Source: Tepidicaulis sp002389665 (GTDB taxonomy: Bacteria; Pseudomonadota; Alphaproteobacteria; Parvibaculales; Parvibaculaceae). From it: a stretch of 64,000 nt of DNA. The notes under the pieces were generated by a model. The model made no database searches and was not told the DNA's origin. It saw only the letters and a program-made list of their open reading frames with translations. This document shows positions 1 to 11,059 of the stretch, piece after piece. Position 1 is the stretch's first letter. Each line of letters opens with the position of its first letter. Location: the NCBI RefSeq assembly GCF_965222285.1, contig NZ_OZ244942.1, positions 2,914,001-2,978,000 on the forward strand, written 5' to 3'. Made by a program: the position numbers and the translations under genes.

Positions 1-903
1 CCGGTGGAAGCGGCCGCGCGCTTTTACGATCATGCCGCCCCCGGCCCCTTCGACCCGGCCCGGCAGGTAGAATGGCTGATCGACACGCCCCAGCGCCTGG
101 CGCAATACGCAGACCTTGCCAAGGCGCGCGGCCTTGCCATGCGCCTCAATATCGAGATCGATGTCGGCCTTCATAGAGGCGGCGTGCGGGACAAAGCCAC
201 GCTCAAAACCATGCTGGAGGCGATCGATGCCGCGCCCGGGCTCAGCTTCTCCGGCTTCATGGGTTACGACCCGCATCTGGCCAGCATCCCCGGCCTTCTC
301 GGCTGGCAGGAGAGCGCCATCGAAAGCTCGAAAGCCGTCTACCAGGGGTTCGTGGAGACCGCCCGCGCGCATTACGGCGAGGCGTGGAACAGAGACGCGC
401 TGACGCTGAACACAGCAGGCAGCCCGACTTACCGCTTTCACACGGAAAGCCAAATCGCCAATGAAGTGGCGGTGGGCTCGGCCCTCGTCAAAGCGACCGA
501 TTTCGACATTCCGACGCTGGAAGGCCATGAACCGGCGGCCTTCATCTCAACCCCGGTTCTCAAAACTTCCGAGCGCACGGAAATTCCGGGCCTCGAATTT
601 CTTTCCGGCCTCACCTCGGCCTGGGACCGCAACAGCGCCCAAACCGCCTTCATCTATGGCGGTAAATGGCTCGCCAAACCCGTCGCGCCGGAAGGGTTGC
701 AGCTCAATGCCTTGTTCGGACGCTCCACCAACCAGGAAATGCTGAACCATTCGGACCGCATTTCCTTGAAGCCGGGCGATCATGTCACCTTCCGCCCGAC
801 ACAGAGCGAATTCGTTTTCCTGCAATTTGGGGATATCGCGGTTTACGATCCGGAAGAAGAGCGCATCGTGGAAAGCTGGCCGGTCTTCCAGCAGGGCGCA
901 TGA
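1..903 (+). CDS. Alanine racemase / D-threonine aldolase-like PLP enzyme (5' truncated)
   Basis: The frame is open to the window edge, so the N-terminus is missing; about 300 C-terminal residues are present. The stretch LNIEIDVGLHRGG is typical of the alanine-racemase-fold PLP barrel used by D-threonine aldolases and D-serine dehydratases (DSD1 family). The C-terminal part resembles the D-serine-dehydratase-like beta domain (GDHVTFRPTQSEFVFLQFG). In metal-dependent members this segment carries a His-x-Cys pair for zinc or another divalent ion; here the aligned residues appear to be Gln/Ser/Glu, so metal use is doubtful. The probable role is cleavage, dehydration or racemisation of a D-amino acid, but the substrate cannot be read. 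It converges on the DUF1178 gene with a 13-base gap. Confidence 0.75.
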   Translation, partial: PVEAAARFYDHAAPGPFDPARQVEWLIDTPQRLAQYADLAKARGLAMRLNIEIDVGLHRGGVRDKATLKTMLEAIDAAPGLSFSGFMGYDPHLASIPGLLGWQESAIESSKAVYQGFVETARAHYGEAWNRDALTLNTAGSPTYRFHTESQIANEVAVGSALVKATDFDIPTLEGHEPAAFISTPVLKTSERTEIPGLEFLSGLTSAWDRNSAQTAFIYGGKWLAKPVAPEGLQLNALFGRSTNQEMLNHSDRISLKPGDHVTFRPTQSEFVFLQFGDIAVYDPEEERIVESWPVFQQGA

Positions 904-916
904 GGCGCGCGGAACG

Positions 917-1357
917 CTAGTTCGTCTTGCGCTTTTCGAGCCCCGGCAGCGGCGCCACCTCCACGCCTTCCTCGATCAGCTCGCGCGCTTCATCGAGCGT
1001 GGTCTCACCGTAAATGTCGCGGCGCGGCGTTTCCTCATAGTGCATGCGGCGGGCTTCTTCGGCGAACTTGTCACCGACATAATCGTAATTCGTTTCCACA
1101 TGGCGGCGCAGCTCGCTCATTATGAGCGTGACTTTTTCGGCGATCTCGGCGCCCGCGCGCGTCTTGCCGGGCGTCTCAGGCTTCGTGTTCCCCTTACGCG
1201 GAATGGACGGCGCCATCAGGCCTTTGCGCACTTTGGCACTTGCGCATTGCGGGCAAATCACATCACCCGCCGCCGCTTGTTCATCGAAATCCGATGAAGA
1301 GCGGAACCAGCCGTCGAATTCATGTTCCTTGTCGCAGATCAGCCGGTAGCGGATCAT
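917..1357 (-). CDS. DUF1178 family protein
   Basis: A 146-residue cytoplasmic protein with the DUF1178 pattern: N-terminal MIRYRLICDKEHEFDGWF, then a CPQC pair at about residues 36-39, giving a small zinc-ribbon-like N-terminus from Cys8, Cys36 and Cys39. The C-terminal half is charged and helical, with an ERRxHYEE-like stretch. Function is unknown in the family. It is the last gene of a leftward run behind comF, grxC and the nitrilase, starting two bases after the nitrilase stop, with an AGGAGAGG ribosome-binding site inside the nitrilase 3' end. The order is common in Hyphomicrobiales, so co-transcription is likely. Confidence 0.85.
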   Translation of the reverse strand: MIRYRLICDKEHEFDGWFRSSSDFDEQAAAGDVICPQCASAKVRKGLMAPSIPRKGNTKPETPGKTRAGAEIAEKVTLIMSELRRHVETNYDYVGDKFAEEARRMHYEETPRRDIYGETTLDEARELIEEGVEVAPLPGLEKRKTN

Positions 1358-1359
1358 GC

Positions 1360-2217
1360 CTATGCCTCTCCTGAAGCCTTAAAAGCGCCGGAAGGTGCCA
1401 AAACTGCCCTATCGTGGTCAAGCGCGGGAATGCGCGCCCGCGCCTCGTCAACCTTGGCCGGATCGATCTCTGCCAAAATGAATGTAGGGTCCTGCGCCGC
1501 TTCGGCCAGTATCTCGCCCCAGGGCGAGATGATGAGGCTGTGGCCATAGGTCTGGCGCCCGTTTTCATGGGTGCCTCCTTGCGCCGGCGCCAGCACGAAG
1601 CAACCCGTCTCGATGGCGCGGGCGCGAAGGAGCACATGCCAATGCGCCTCGCCCGTCTTCTGCGTAAAGGCGGAGGGTACGGTGAGGAAAGAGGCCCCGG
1701 CTTTTGCAAGCTGGCGGTAAAGATAAGGAAAGCGCAGATCGTAGCAGACGCTGAGCCCGAGCCGGCCCCAGGGCAGGTCCGCTGCCACCGCCTCCGCGCC
1801 CGGGCGGTAATTCTTCGATTCCCGGTAGCTTTCCCCGCCCGGCAGATCGACATCGAACATATGGATTTTGTCGTAGCGGGCTTTGAGACTGCCATCCGGC
1901 CCGATCAGAAGCGAGCGGTTGACGACTTTATCGGGCGCAACACGCAGGGCGAGCGAACCTATCAGCAGCCAGACGGAAAGCTCCTCCGCAAGTTGCCGGA
2001 AAGCTAAAAGCGCAGGGTCTTTGGCTTCTTCCACACAAGCGGCGAAAAGCACATCCGCCTTCAATTCCATGAGCGAGGTGGTTTCAGGCGTCGCAATGAA
2101 CTGCGCACCCGCGCCATGGGCCGCGCGGATGAGCGCGCTCGCCGCCTCGATATTCTCCTGGACATTGCGCCCCGTGCGCAATTGCACGCAGGCCGCTTTA
2201 AAAGGCGCCGCGGTCAT
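1360..2217 (-). CDS. Carbon-nitrogen hydrolase, Nit1-like (deaminated glutathione amidase type)
   Basis: A 285-residue nitrilase-superfamily amidohydrolase. The triad is visible as Glu45 (TPETT), Lys117 (RYDKIHMFD) and Cys158 (SVCYDLRFP). The RYDKIHMFDVDLP and CYDLRFPYLYRQL blocks are those of the Nit1/NIT branch, which hydrolyses deaminated glutathione as metabolite repair; omega-amidase activity is the main alternative. It would act in the cytoplasm. It sits 23 bases behind grxC in the comF-grxC-nit-DUF1178 run. The company of a glutaredoxin fits a thiol-maintenance role, though that is inference. Confidence 0.85.
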   Translation of the reverse strand: MTAAPFKAACVQLRTGRNVQENIEAASALIRAAHGAGAQFIATPETTSLMELKADVLFAACVEEAKDPALLAFRQLAEELSVWLLIGSLALRVAPDKVVNRSLLIGPDGSLKARYDKIHMFDVDLPGGESYRESKNYRPGAEAVAADLPWGRLGLSVCYDLRFPYLYRQLAKAGASFLTVPSAFTQKTGEAHWHVLLRARAIETGCFVLAPAQGGTHENGRQTYGHSLIISPWGEILAEAAQDPTFILAEIDPAKVDEARARIPALDHDRAVLAPSGAFKASGEA

Positions 2218-2240
2218 CCCCTTACCGCTCCTTCTGGAAA

Positions 2241-2498
2241 TCAGGCCGCGAGCAGCGGGTCGAGCTTGCCGGAGGCTTCCAGCGCATAAAGCTCGTCGCA
2301 GCCGCCGACATGCGTGTCACCGACGAAAATCTGCGGCACCGTATGCGCGCCGCCCGCCTTTTGCATCATCTGGCGGCGCAGATCGGCATCCATGCCCACA
2401 TCGATCTCACGGAACGTAACGCCTTTCTTGTCGAGCAGCGCTTTGGCCCGGTAGCAATAGGGGCACATCATGGTGGTGTAGATGGTGACGTTGGCCAA
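2241..2498 (-). CDS. grxC: Glutaredoxin 3 (GrxC)
   Basis: A class I dithiol glutaredoxin with the CPYC active site at residues 11-14, the TVPQIF cis-proline loop and the GG-D glutathione-binding motif (HVGGCDELYAL). It reduces disulfides and mixed glutathione disulfides in the cytosol. I chose the TTG at 2498: it gives the family's usual 85 residues beginning just before VTIYTT and has GAGG six bases upstream. An in-frame ATG at 2537 would add 13 residues and overlap the comF stop as ATGA, so coupled initiation there is possible. Confidence 0.9.
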   Translation of the reverse strand: MANVTIYTTMMCPYCYRAKALLDKKGVTFREIDVGMDADLRRQMMQKAGGAHTVPQIFVGDTHVGGCDELYALEASGKLDPLLAA

Positions 2499-2533
2499 AA
2501 TAATCCTCAACTCTTCAACAATGGTGAGGTTTA

Positions 2534-3316
2534 TCATATAGGGGGCGCTTCCTCTCCCGCAACTCGCGCTATCGTGAGCACGCTGACCATTGCCGCGCCT
2601 TCCTTAAGGAGCACCCGGATGCAGGCCTCCACCGTCGCCCCGGTGGTCAGCACATCATCGACAAGCAGCACATGCTTGCCTACGATCTTGGCGCCCTTAC
2701 CAGCTTTCAGCGAAAAAGCCCCGGCGACATTGCGCCGCCGTGCCCCTGCGCTGAGGCCCACCTGCGCCTTTGTCGGGCGGTGGCGCAGGAGGATTTCAGG
2801 ATCGGCGGGCTTGCCGGAAAGCCGGCCAAGAGCCCGGGAAAGCTCGGCCGCCTGATTGAAGCGCCGCCATAAAAGCCGGCGGGCATGAAGCGGCACCGGG
2901 CAAATCAGATCGGTCTCGGCAAGCAGCTCGCCGCCCGCCTGCGCCATCAGCCGGGCAAAGGTCGGGGCAAGCTCCAGCCTATCGCCATATTTCAGCCGGC
3001 TGATGAGCCGGGCGGCGGCATCATTGTAAAGCAGCGCTGCGCGCGCCTGCGCAAAAGCGGGAGGCCGGGCAAGCGCCGCCGCCGAAACCGCGCCCTCCCC
3101 CGGATCATAGGCAAAAGGCGCGCCGGTAATCCGGCAAAAAGGCTCGCCGATGAAATCGAAGGCGCTCCAGCAGGGCGCGCAAAACGCATAATGCCGGTCG
3201 AGCCCCGCCCCGCAGGAAAGGCAGCGCGGCGGCAGAAGAAAATCCCCGGCCCGGCGCATGAGCGCGCGCAGAACCTGCCCGTCGCTCTTTGCCGCCTCCC
3301 CCGCCTCTGCCTGCAT
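2534..3316 (-). CDS. comF: ComF family double zinc ribbon phosphoribosyltransferase
   Basis: A 260-residue ComF-type protein. The N-terminus has a CxxC...CxxC zinc ribbon (PRCLSCG and CAPCW) and the C-terminus a type I phosphoribosyltransferase fold with the PRPP loop VLLVDDVLTTGAT. ComF proteins aid natural transformation in some bacteria; in alphaproteobacteria the role is unproven and may be nucleotide salvage. The ATG at 3316 is preferred over GTG at 3334 because GGGAGG lies about five bases before it. It heads the leftward run that continues into grxC. Confidence 0.85.
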   Translation of the reverse strand: MQAEAGEAAKSDGQVLRALMRRAGDFLLPPRCLSCGAGLDRHYAFCAPCWSAFDFIGEPFCRITGAPFAYDPGEGAVSAAALARPPAFAQARAALLYNDAAARLISRLKYGDRLELAPTFARLMAQAGGELLAETDLICPVPLHARRLLWRRFNQAAELSRALGRLSGKPADPEILLRHRPTKAQVGLSAGARRRNVAGAFSLKAGKGAKIVGKHVLLVDDVLTTGATVEACIRVLLKEGAAMVSVLTIARVAGEEAPPI

Positions 3317-3430
3317 CTGCCCCTCCCGCCTCACCTGAAACGCCCGGCAATATCCTGCGCCCCTTCATCTTGCCAACAGACGATGCCGTGTCATAGTGCG
3401 CGCCTACCGCGCCGAGCGAGATGAGGGCTC

Positions 3431-4357
3431 ATGCAACTTTTCGACCGCACGCTATTGCGCCGCCGCCGGGACCGCGCGGCCCCGGGTTTTAGCGCGCATG
3501 ATTTTCTTATCCGCCATGCCAGCGAGGACATGGCCGAACGGCTCATGGCCGTGAACCGCAACTTTCCACTGGCGCTCGATCTCGGCGCCCATCAAGGCGC
3601 ACTTTCCCATGCGCCGCTGCCTGAGGATAAGATCGGCGTTATTGTCGAAACCGACCTTTCTTCCGCCATGCTTGCCGGGCCTGCGCAAAAGGTACGGCAA
3701 AAGACACAGCCCTTGCGCCTGGCCGCGGATGAAGAGGCCTTGCCCTTTGCCGAGGAAAGCGCCGATCTCGTCACCTCGCTTCTCTCGCTGCATCTCGTCA
3801 ACGATCTGCCGGGCACGCTCATTCAGATCCGCCGTATTCTAAAACCGGACGGGCTTTTCATCGGCGCGCTTTTCGGCGGGGAAACCTTGTCGGAACTGCG
3901 CGAGGCGATGAGCCTTGCCGAAATCGAATGCGAGGGCGGGCTCTCCCCGCGCATCGCCCCTTTCACGGAAATCCGCGATCTCGGCGGGCTGATGCAGCGC
4001 GCAGGTTTTGCGCTGCCCGTCACGGACGCCGATAAACTCACCGTGCGCTATGCGACGCCGATGCACCTTTTGAACGAGCTGCGCGGCATGGGCGAAACGA
4101 ACATGCTGAGCGAGCGGCGCAAGACGCCGCTGCGCCGCGCCACGCTCATGCGCATGATGGAAATCTATCAGGAAAAGTTTTCAGACCCGGACGGGCGCAT
4201 CCGCGCCACTTTCGAAATTCATTACGTCACGGGCTGGGCGCCCCATGAAAGCCAGCAAAAGCCGCTGCGCCCCGGCAGCGCGAAAACGCGCCTCGCCGAC
4301 GCGCTCGGCGTCAGCGAAAGGCCTGCCGGCGAAAAGCCGGGGCCCAAGCAAGAATGA
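3431..4357 (+). CDS. SAM-dependent methyltransferase, BioC / NDUFAF5-like
   Basis: A 308-residue class I methyltransferase. Motif I is ALDLGAHQG at about residue 50, followed by an acidic residue region (VVETDLS) and a post-II block (FAEESADLVTSLLSLHLVNDLP) that resemble BioC and the mitochondrial complex I assembly factor NDUFAF5. The N-terminal FDRTLLRRRRDRAAP and the C-terminal FEIHYVTGWAPHESQQKPLRPGSAK segments are characteristic of the alphaproteobacterial branch. NDUFAF5 hydroxylates an arginine of complex I, while BioC methylates malonyl-ACP; the sequence alone does not decide between them. It is divergent from comF, and a GATGAGGG ribosome-binding site precedes the start. Confidence 0.8.
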   Translation: MQLFDRTLLRRRRDRAAPGFSAHDFLIRHASEDMAERLMAVNRNFPLALDLGAHQGALSHAPLPEDKIGVIVETDLSSAMLAGPAQKVRQKTQPLRLAADEEALPFAEESADLVTSLLSLHLVNDLPGTLIQIRRILKPDGLFIGALFGGETLSELREAMSLAEIECEGGLSPRIAPFTEIRDLGGLMQRAGFALPVTDADKLTVRYATPMHLLNELRGMGETNMLSERRKTPLRRATLMRMMEIYQEKFSDPDGRIRATFEIHYVTGWAPHESQQKPLRPGSAKTRLADALGVSERPAGEKPGPKQE

Positions 4358-4364
4358 GAAAAAG

Positions 4365-4592
4365 TTAGAACTCGAAAGAGCCGAGCTTGGCGGCAATGTC
4401 CTGGAAGATGGCAACCACCGCATCGCCCACCAGCGAGGTGGCGCCGAACATGGCAAGGCCGATACCGGCAACGATCAGGGAATATTCCAGCGCCGTCGCC
4501 CCGCTTTCATCGCCGAAAAAACGGGAGGCAAAGGACCGGCCATCCAAAATTTGGTGGATGTCACCGCTTACTCGTACCGTCCGGTCGATCAT
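4365..4592 (-). CDS. Flp family type IVb pilin (orphan)
   Basis: A 75-residue prepilin. After a basic leader comes FFGDESGATALEYSLIVAGIGLA, with the Flp/Fap signature: Gly at the processing site, Glu and Tyr at +5/+6 of the mature protein, and a hydrophobic N-terminal helix. Mature Flp subunits form Tad pili after cleavage by a TadV/CpaA-type peptidase. No tad/cpa genes lie in this window, so this copy is orphan. Its ATG overlaps the mutT stop by one base (TGATG) with GAGGG about nine bases upstream, so translation is probably coupled to mutT. The 27-residue leader is long for an Flp pilin. Confidence 0.8.
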   Translation of the reverse strand: MIDRTVRVSGDIHQILDGRSFASRFFGDESGATALEYSLIVAGIGLAMFGATSLVGDAVVAIFQDIAAKLGSFEF

Positions 4593-4999
4593 CACAACAA
4601 ATCCCTCAACGTTGCCACAAGCGGCTCGTCGGCGGGCGGCATCGGATAGCTCTCCATCCGGTTCGGCGCGACCCATTTCAAGGTCTGCCCTTCCAGAGGC
4701 TGGGCAATCCCCTCCCACTTCCGGCAGATATAGAGTGGCATCAGAAGGTGAAATTTTTCATAAGAGTGACTGGCGAAGGTCAGTGGCGCGAGACAGGAAG
4801 CGCTAACGTCGATCCCCAGCTCCTCCTTCAGCTCGCGGATAAGCGAAACCTCAGGCGTTTCGCCGCTTTCCACCTTGCCGCCGGGAAACTCCCAAAGCCC
4901 CGCCATGGATTTGCCTTCCGGGCGCTGTGCCAAAAGGACACGCCCGTCCCCATCGGCAAGCGCGCAGGCGGCCACGAGTATGATCGGCTTATCGCTCAT
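4592..4999 (-). CDS. mutT: MutT-type Nudix hydrolase (8-oxo-dGTP diphosphatase)
   Basis: A 135-residue Nudix protein with a complete Nudix box at residues 40-62 (GGKVESGE, then RELKEELGI). N-terminal ILVAACALADGDGRVLLAQRPEGKSMAGLWEFPGG matches MutT proteins that hydrolyse 8-oxo-dGTP and so prevent A-to-C transversions. It follows argJ by 14 bases on the same strand; this argJ-mutT pairing is widespread in alphaproteobacteria. The downstream pilin overlaps its stop codon. Confidence 0.9.
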   Translation of the reverse strand: MSDKPIILVAACALADGDGRVLLAQRPEGKSMAGLWEFPGGKVESGETPEVSLIRELKEELGIDVSASCLAPLTFASHSYEKFHLLMPLYICRKWEGIAQPLEGQTLKWVAPNRMESYPMPPADEPLVATLRDLL

Positions 5000-5013
5000 C
5001 GCCCGCCCCGCGC

Positions 5014-6477
5014 CTAGCTGCGGTAATCGGCATTGATGGCGATATATTCATGGGTGAGATCGCAGGTCCACACCGTCGCAGAAGCGGTGCCGACGCCGAC
5101 ATCCACTTCAATGTCGATCTCCCGCCCCTTCATATGTTTGGCGACCGGCGCTTCGTCATAGCCCGGTACGGCAACGCCGTTCTTCGCGATGTCGATACCG
5201 CCCATACGCACGGCAAGCTTGTCCCTATCCGCTGCCTCGCCCGCCTTGCCGACAGCCATGACGACACGGCCCCAATTCGCGTCTTCGCCCGCGATTGCGG
5301 TTTTGACGAGCGGGGAATTGGCGATGGAAAGGGCAATGCGCCGCGCCGCCTGGTGGCTTGCCGCGCCATTGACCGTGACGGAGATGAACTTCGTCGCCCC
5401 CTCCCCGTCGCGCACCACCTGATGAGCAAGCTCCTGCATGAGATCGTGCAAGGCCGTGCGGAATTCACGCAGACGCGGATCGCCCGCCCGCGTGATCGGC
5501 GGCCATGCCTGGCCGGTTTCCCTTTCCGCCTCGCGCATCGCCTCGCCCGTTGCGAAAAGCAGCACGCTGTCGGAGGTCGAGGTATCGCTATCCACGGTGA
5601 TAGCGTTGAAACTGTCGCGCGTGCCCAGCATCAGCAAAGTCTGCAGGATGGGGGCGGGAATCGCGGCATCGGTAAAGATGAAAACCAGCATGGTTGCAAG
5701 GTCCGGCGCCACCATGCCCGAGCCTTTTGCAATGCCGTTGATGCGCACGGGCACCCCGCCGATCATCACCTGGCGCGTTGTATATTTGGGAAAGGTATCC
5801 GTGGTCATGATGGCCCCGGCAGCCGCTTCCCAATTGTCCCGGTGCAGCACCTTCATGGCTTTGCCGATACCGTTCTCGATCGGTTCGGGCGGCAGGAACT
5901 GGCCGATGACCCCCGTCGAGGCGATAAACACATCCTTCTGCCGGCAGCCGACTTCCTGAGCGGCCTTTGCCGCCGTCGCGCGTACCGTCGCCATCCCGGC
6001 CTTGCCGGTAAAGACGTTGGAATTGCCCGCATTGACGACGAGCGCGCGGGCCACGCCGTTTTCGATATTGGCGCGGCACCAATCGACCGGCGCGCCCGGC
6101 ATTTTGGAATTCGTGAAGACCCCGGCAACACTCGTGCCTTCCGGGAAAACCGCGACAAGCATGTCGTCACGGTTCTTATATTTGATGCCGGCCTGCACGG
6201 CGGCAAATTCCACCCCGGCCACTTCCGGCATTTTGGGATAGCTCTTCGGCGCAAGCGGGGACACTTTCGCGGCAGTTTTGCGCTTACCGGCGACTTTCGT
6301 GCGGCTGGCGGCTTTGGCCACCGGTTTCTTGGCAGCGACTTTTTTACGCGCGGCGCGTTTCGGCTTTACGGCCGTTTTCTTCTTGGCGATGAGCTGCCGT
6401 TTCTTCTTCGGCTTCGCCACTTTGCTCTTGGCGCGCACGCTTGCCGGTTTTCTTTTCTTACCGCCCGCTTTCGTCAT
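5014..6477 (-). CDS. argJ: ArgJ, glutamate N-acetyltransferase, with lysine-rich N-terminal extension
   Basis: The body (from about residue 72) is a full ArgJ: VSPLAPKSYPKMPEVAGV at the usual N-terminus, autoproteolysis site APDLATMLVF with nucleophile Thr262, and the ending THEYIAINADYRS. It transfers acetyl from N-acetylornithine to glutamate in the cyclic arginine pathway. Residues 1-71 are extra: about two dozen lysines plus arginine, alanine and proline, no acidic residue, like histone-H1 or AlgP tails. The only internal ATG (6231) lies inside the conserved ArgJ N-terminus, so the extension appears translated. It lies 50 bases behind the isomerase gene and 14 before mutT. Confidence 0.93.
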   Translation of the reverse strand: MTKAGGKKRKPASVRAKSKVAKPKKKRQLIAKKKTAVKPKRAARKKVAAKKPVAKAASRTKVAGKRKTAAKVSPLAPKSYPKMPEVAGVEFAAVQAGIKYKNRDDMLVAVFPEGTSVAGVFTNSKMPGAPVDWCRANIENGVARALVVNAGNSNVFTGKAGMATVRATAAKAAQEVGCRQKDVFIASTGVIGQFLPPEPIENGIGKAMKVLHRDNWEAAAGAIMTTDTFPKYTTRQVMIGGVPVRINGIAKGSGMVAPDLATMLVFIFTDAAIPAPILQTLLMLGTRDSFNAITVDSDTSTSDSVLLFATGEAMREAERETGQAWPPITRAGDPRLREFRTALHDLMQELAHQVVRDGEGATKFISVTVNGAASHQAARRIALSIANSPLVKTAIAGEDANWGRVVMAVGKAGEAADRDKLAVRMGGIDIAKNGVAVPGYDEAPVAKHMKGREIDIEVDVGVGTASATVWTCDLTHEYIAINADYRS

Positions 6478-6527
6478 CGCTCATCCCGTCTTTGCCGCTA
6501 TCTGCATCTGCCTCTGTGCGCCTGCCT

Positions 6528-7403
6528 TTATTGCGGCGCGATCACCGGACGCGAAGAACCGCCATCCGCCCCGACAATCTCGATTGTCGCATCATTGCGC
6601 AACTTTTCTATGAGGGCTTTCCCCTCTTCCTGAAGAAACTGCGCCGTCAGCTCGTCCTTTACCTCTTCAAAGCTGGGCTTGGGCTGCGGCCGGCGGTCTT
6701 CCAGCTTAATGACATGCCAGCCGAACTGGGTTTCCACCGGCTCGGAGATCTCGCCCGGCTTCAGCTTGAAAGCAGCTTCCGCAAAAGGCTCGACCATGTC
6801 GGTTTTAACGAAATAGCCGAGATCGCCGCCATTCTCGCCGGTGGGGCCTGTGGATTTTTCCGCCGCCACCTCTTCGAAGGCTTTCCCGCCTTCAATCTCG
6901 GCGATCACCTCGCGCGCCTCCGCCTCGCTTGCCACGAGAATATGCCGGGCGCGCACTTCATCTTCAGGTTCCCGGGCGGCGATTTCCTGCTGGTAGTAGT
7001 CTTTCAGCGCCTCGTCCGTCGCTTTGCCGGAAATGAGCTGCGTCCAGTAAACGTCGCGCAGCGCCTTTTCCTTGTAATAGTCGACGCGGCGCTTCACCGA
7101 GGGATCGTCCCCCAAGCCCTTTTCCTCGGCCTCCTGGGAGAGGATTTTCCGGTCGATCAGCATGCTCAGAAGATATTGAAAGCGCACATTCTGCGGCAGC
7201 TGGTCGAGCACCCCGCCCAGCTCCTCTTCGGCAAGGGCGAGATCGGAAAACATGATCGCCTCGCCATTAACCTTGGCAACGGCCTGATCAGCGCTTTCCC
7301 CGGCCGGGGCGGGCTCCTGAGCGAAAGCCGGCGCGATGAGGGGGGCTTGGACCATGCCTGCCGTAATCCCCGCTGCCAGTGCCGATGCTAGTAAGAGCCG
7401 CAT
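6528..7403 (-). CDS. Periplasmic parvulin-type peptidyl-prolyl isomerase (PrsA/SurA-like)
   Basis: A 291-residue exported protein: residues 1-28 form a signal peptide ending PAFAQ, residues about 45-140 a SurA-like N-terminal helical domain, and residues about 145-240 a PpiC rotamase domain (RARHILVASEAEA, then GGDLGYFVKTDMVEPF and FGWHVIKLEDRR). It would assist folding of outer-membrane and periplasmic proteins. It heads the leftward run isomerase-argJ-mutT-flp and is divergent from secA, so a secretion ATPase and a periplasmic foldase share one intergenic region. Confidence 0.88.
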   Translation of the reverse strand: MRLLLASALAAGITAGMVQAPLIAPAFAQEPAPAGESADQAVAKVNGEAIMFSDLALAEEELGGVLDQLPQNVRFQYLLSMLIDRKILSQEAEEKGLGDDPSVKRRVDYYKEKALRDVYWTQLISGKATDEALKDYYQQEIAAREPEDEVRARHILVASEAEAREVIAEIEGGKAFEEVAAEKSTGPTGENGGDLGYFVKTDMVEPFAEAAFKLKPGEISEPVETQFGWHVIKLEDRRPQPKPSFEEVKDELTAQFLQEEGKALIEKLRNDATIEIVGADGGSSRPVIAPQ

Positions 7404-7549
7404 GCCGATCCTTCCCGGCGGAAAACCGCCAAAGCCGATAAACTGTTTGATACACCCTGTTACCAGCCTTTCAGGCCTCTGAGAAATGAATCTGCTGTAA
7501 TTTTAGAGATTTAGCCCCCGAAAGCGCCCCTCTGCGGCAGGGGGTGACA

Positions 7550-7579
7550 TTGACAGGTTAAGCCCCCAGCCCTTACATG
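7550..7579 (+). promoter_or_regulatory. Candidate secA promoter
   Basis: A perfect -35 box TTGACA at 7550-7555 lies about 120 bases before secA. The best -10 at 17-18 bases spacing is poor (TACATG). The rest of the 270-base divergent region 7404-7673 shows no ORF or strong hairpin. Confidence 0.35.
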
Positions 7580-7673
7580 CTTGCCTACGTATTTCTGCCG
7601 CAAAGCGCCTCTAGAAAGGCTCTCCGGCACGCGAGGGGCGGCCCCGCCCCCGACAGAATGAGGTTAATACCCA

Positions 7674-10394
<2,721 letters not shown>

Positions 10395-10405
10395 AGGCGA
10401 AACGC

Positions 10406-11059
10406 TCAGTCGCCGGGCTTGGCGGCAAAAGGATAGGCTTCAAGAGAAAACGCGGTAGCGGCAAGGCTATCGCGTTTTTTCATGCGCGCCCACCAGGCGG
10501 CAAGGTCGCCCCGCTCTTCCATCAAGGCAAGGCCCTGACGGGTTTGCATCAGATAGTCCATCATCGGTGCGAAGTGACAATCGGCAAGGCTGAATGCCGC
10601 TCCGCCAAGCCAGTCGCCGTTCCCGTAATGGCCGGCAAAAGCGCCGAGTGACTTTGCAAGCCGGGCTTCCATGCGCTCGCTCAGCATGTCGTCCGGCCAG
10701 CCGCCCGCAATCGGCGCGAAGACCTGCTGCGTCACAAGCTCGCGAATATCGGGCCAGATGTAATTGTCGAGCATGGCGATGGCGGCACGCACATGGGCGC
10801 GGCTTGCGGCATCTTCCGGCAGGAGCGCCGGGCCGCCCGCGGCCTCTTCAAGATAAAGGCAGATAGGACCCGTCTCGAAGAAGCGCTGGCCGTTATGGGT
10901 GAGCACCGGCACTTTCGCGAAAGGATGGGCGCTCTTGCCCATCCCTTCGGAGATGAAGTCGATCTCCTCGAACGCATAGGCGAGCGCCTTTTCCTCCAGC
11001 ACCAGCCGCACGATCCGCGTATAGGCGCTGTAGGCGGCCCCTTGCAGCGTCAGGCTCAT
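10406..11059 (-). CDS. Glutathione S-transferase family protein
   Basis: A 217-residue GST: thioredoxin-fold N-terminus (LQGAAYSAYTRIVRLVLEEKALAYAFEEID), the cis-proline segment KVPVLTHNGQRFFETGPICLYLEE with the Glu-Thr pair that contacts glutathione, and an all-helical C-terminal domain. The ATG at 11059 overlaps the stop of the MFS gene (ATGA), so I use it rather than an upstream codon. Coupling to a transporter and the nearby epoxide hydrolases suggests metabolism of an electrophilic compound, which is inference. The substrate is unknown. Confidence 0.85.
   Translation of the reverse strand: MSLTLQGAAYSAYTRIVRLVLEEKALAYAFEEIDFISEGMGKSAHPFAKVPVLTHNGQRFFETGPICLYLEEAAGGPALLPEDAASRAHVRAAIAMLDNYIWPDIRELVTQQVFAPIAGGWPDDMLSERMEARLAKSLGAFAGHYGNGDWLGGAAFSLADCHFAPMMDYLMQTRQGLALMEERGDLAAWWARMKKRDSLAATAFSLEAYPFAAKPGD

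Noticed and set aside
5050..6633. 527-codon frame opposite argJ
   Set aside because: It mirrors ArgJ codons, has no recognisable domain and spans the argJ start region and the intergenic gap.
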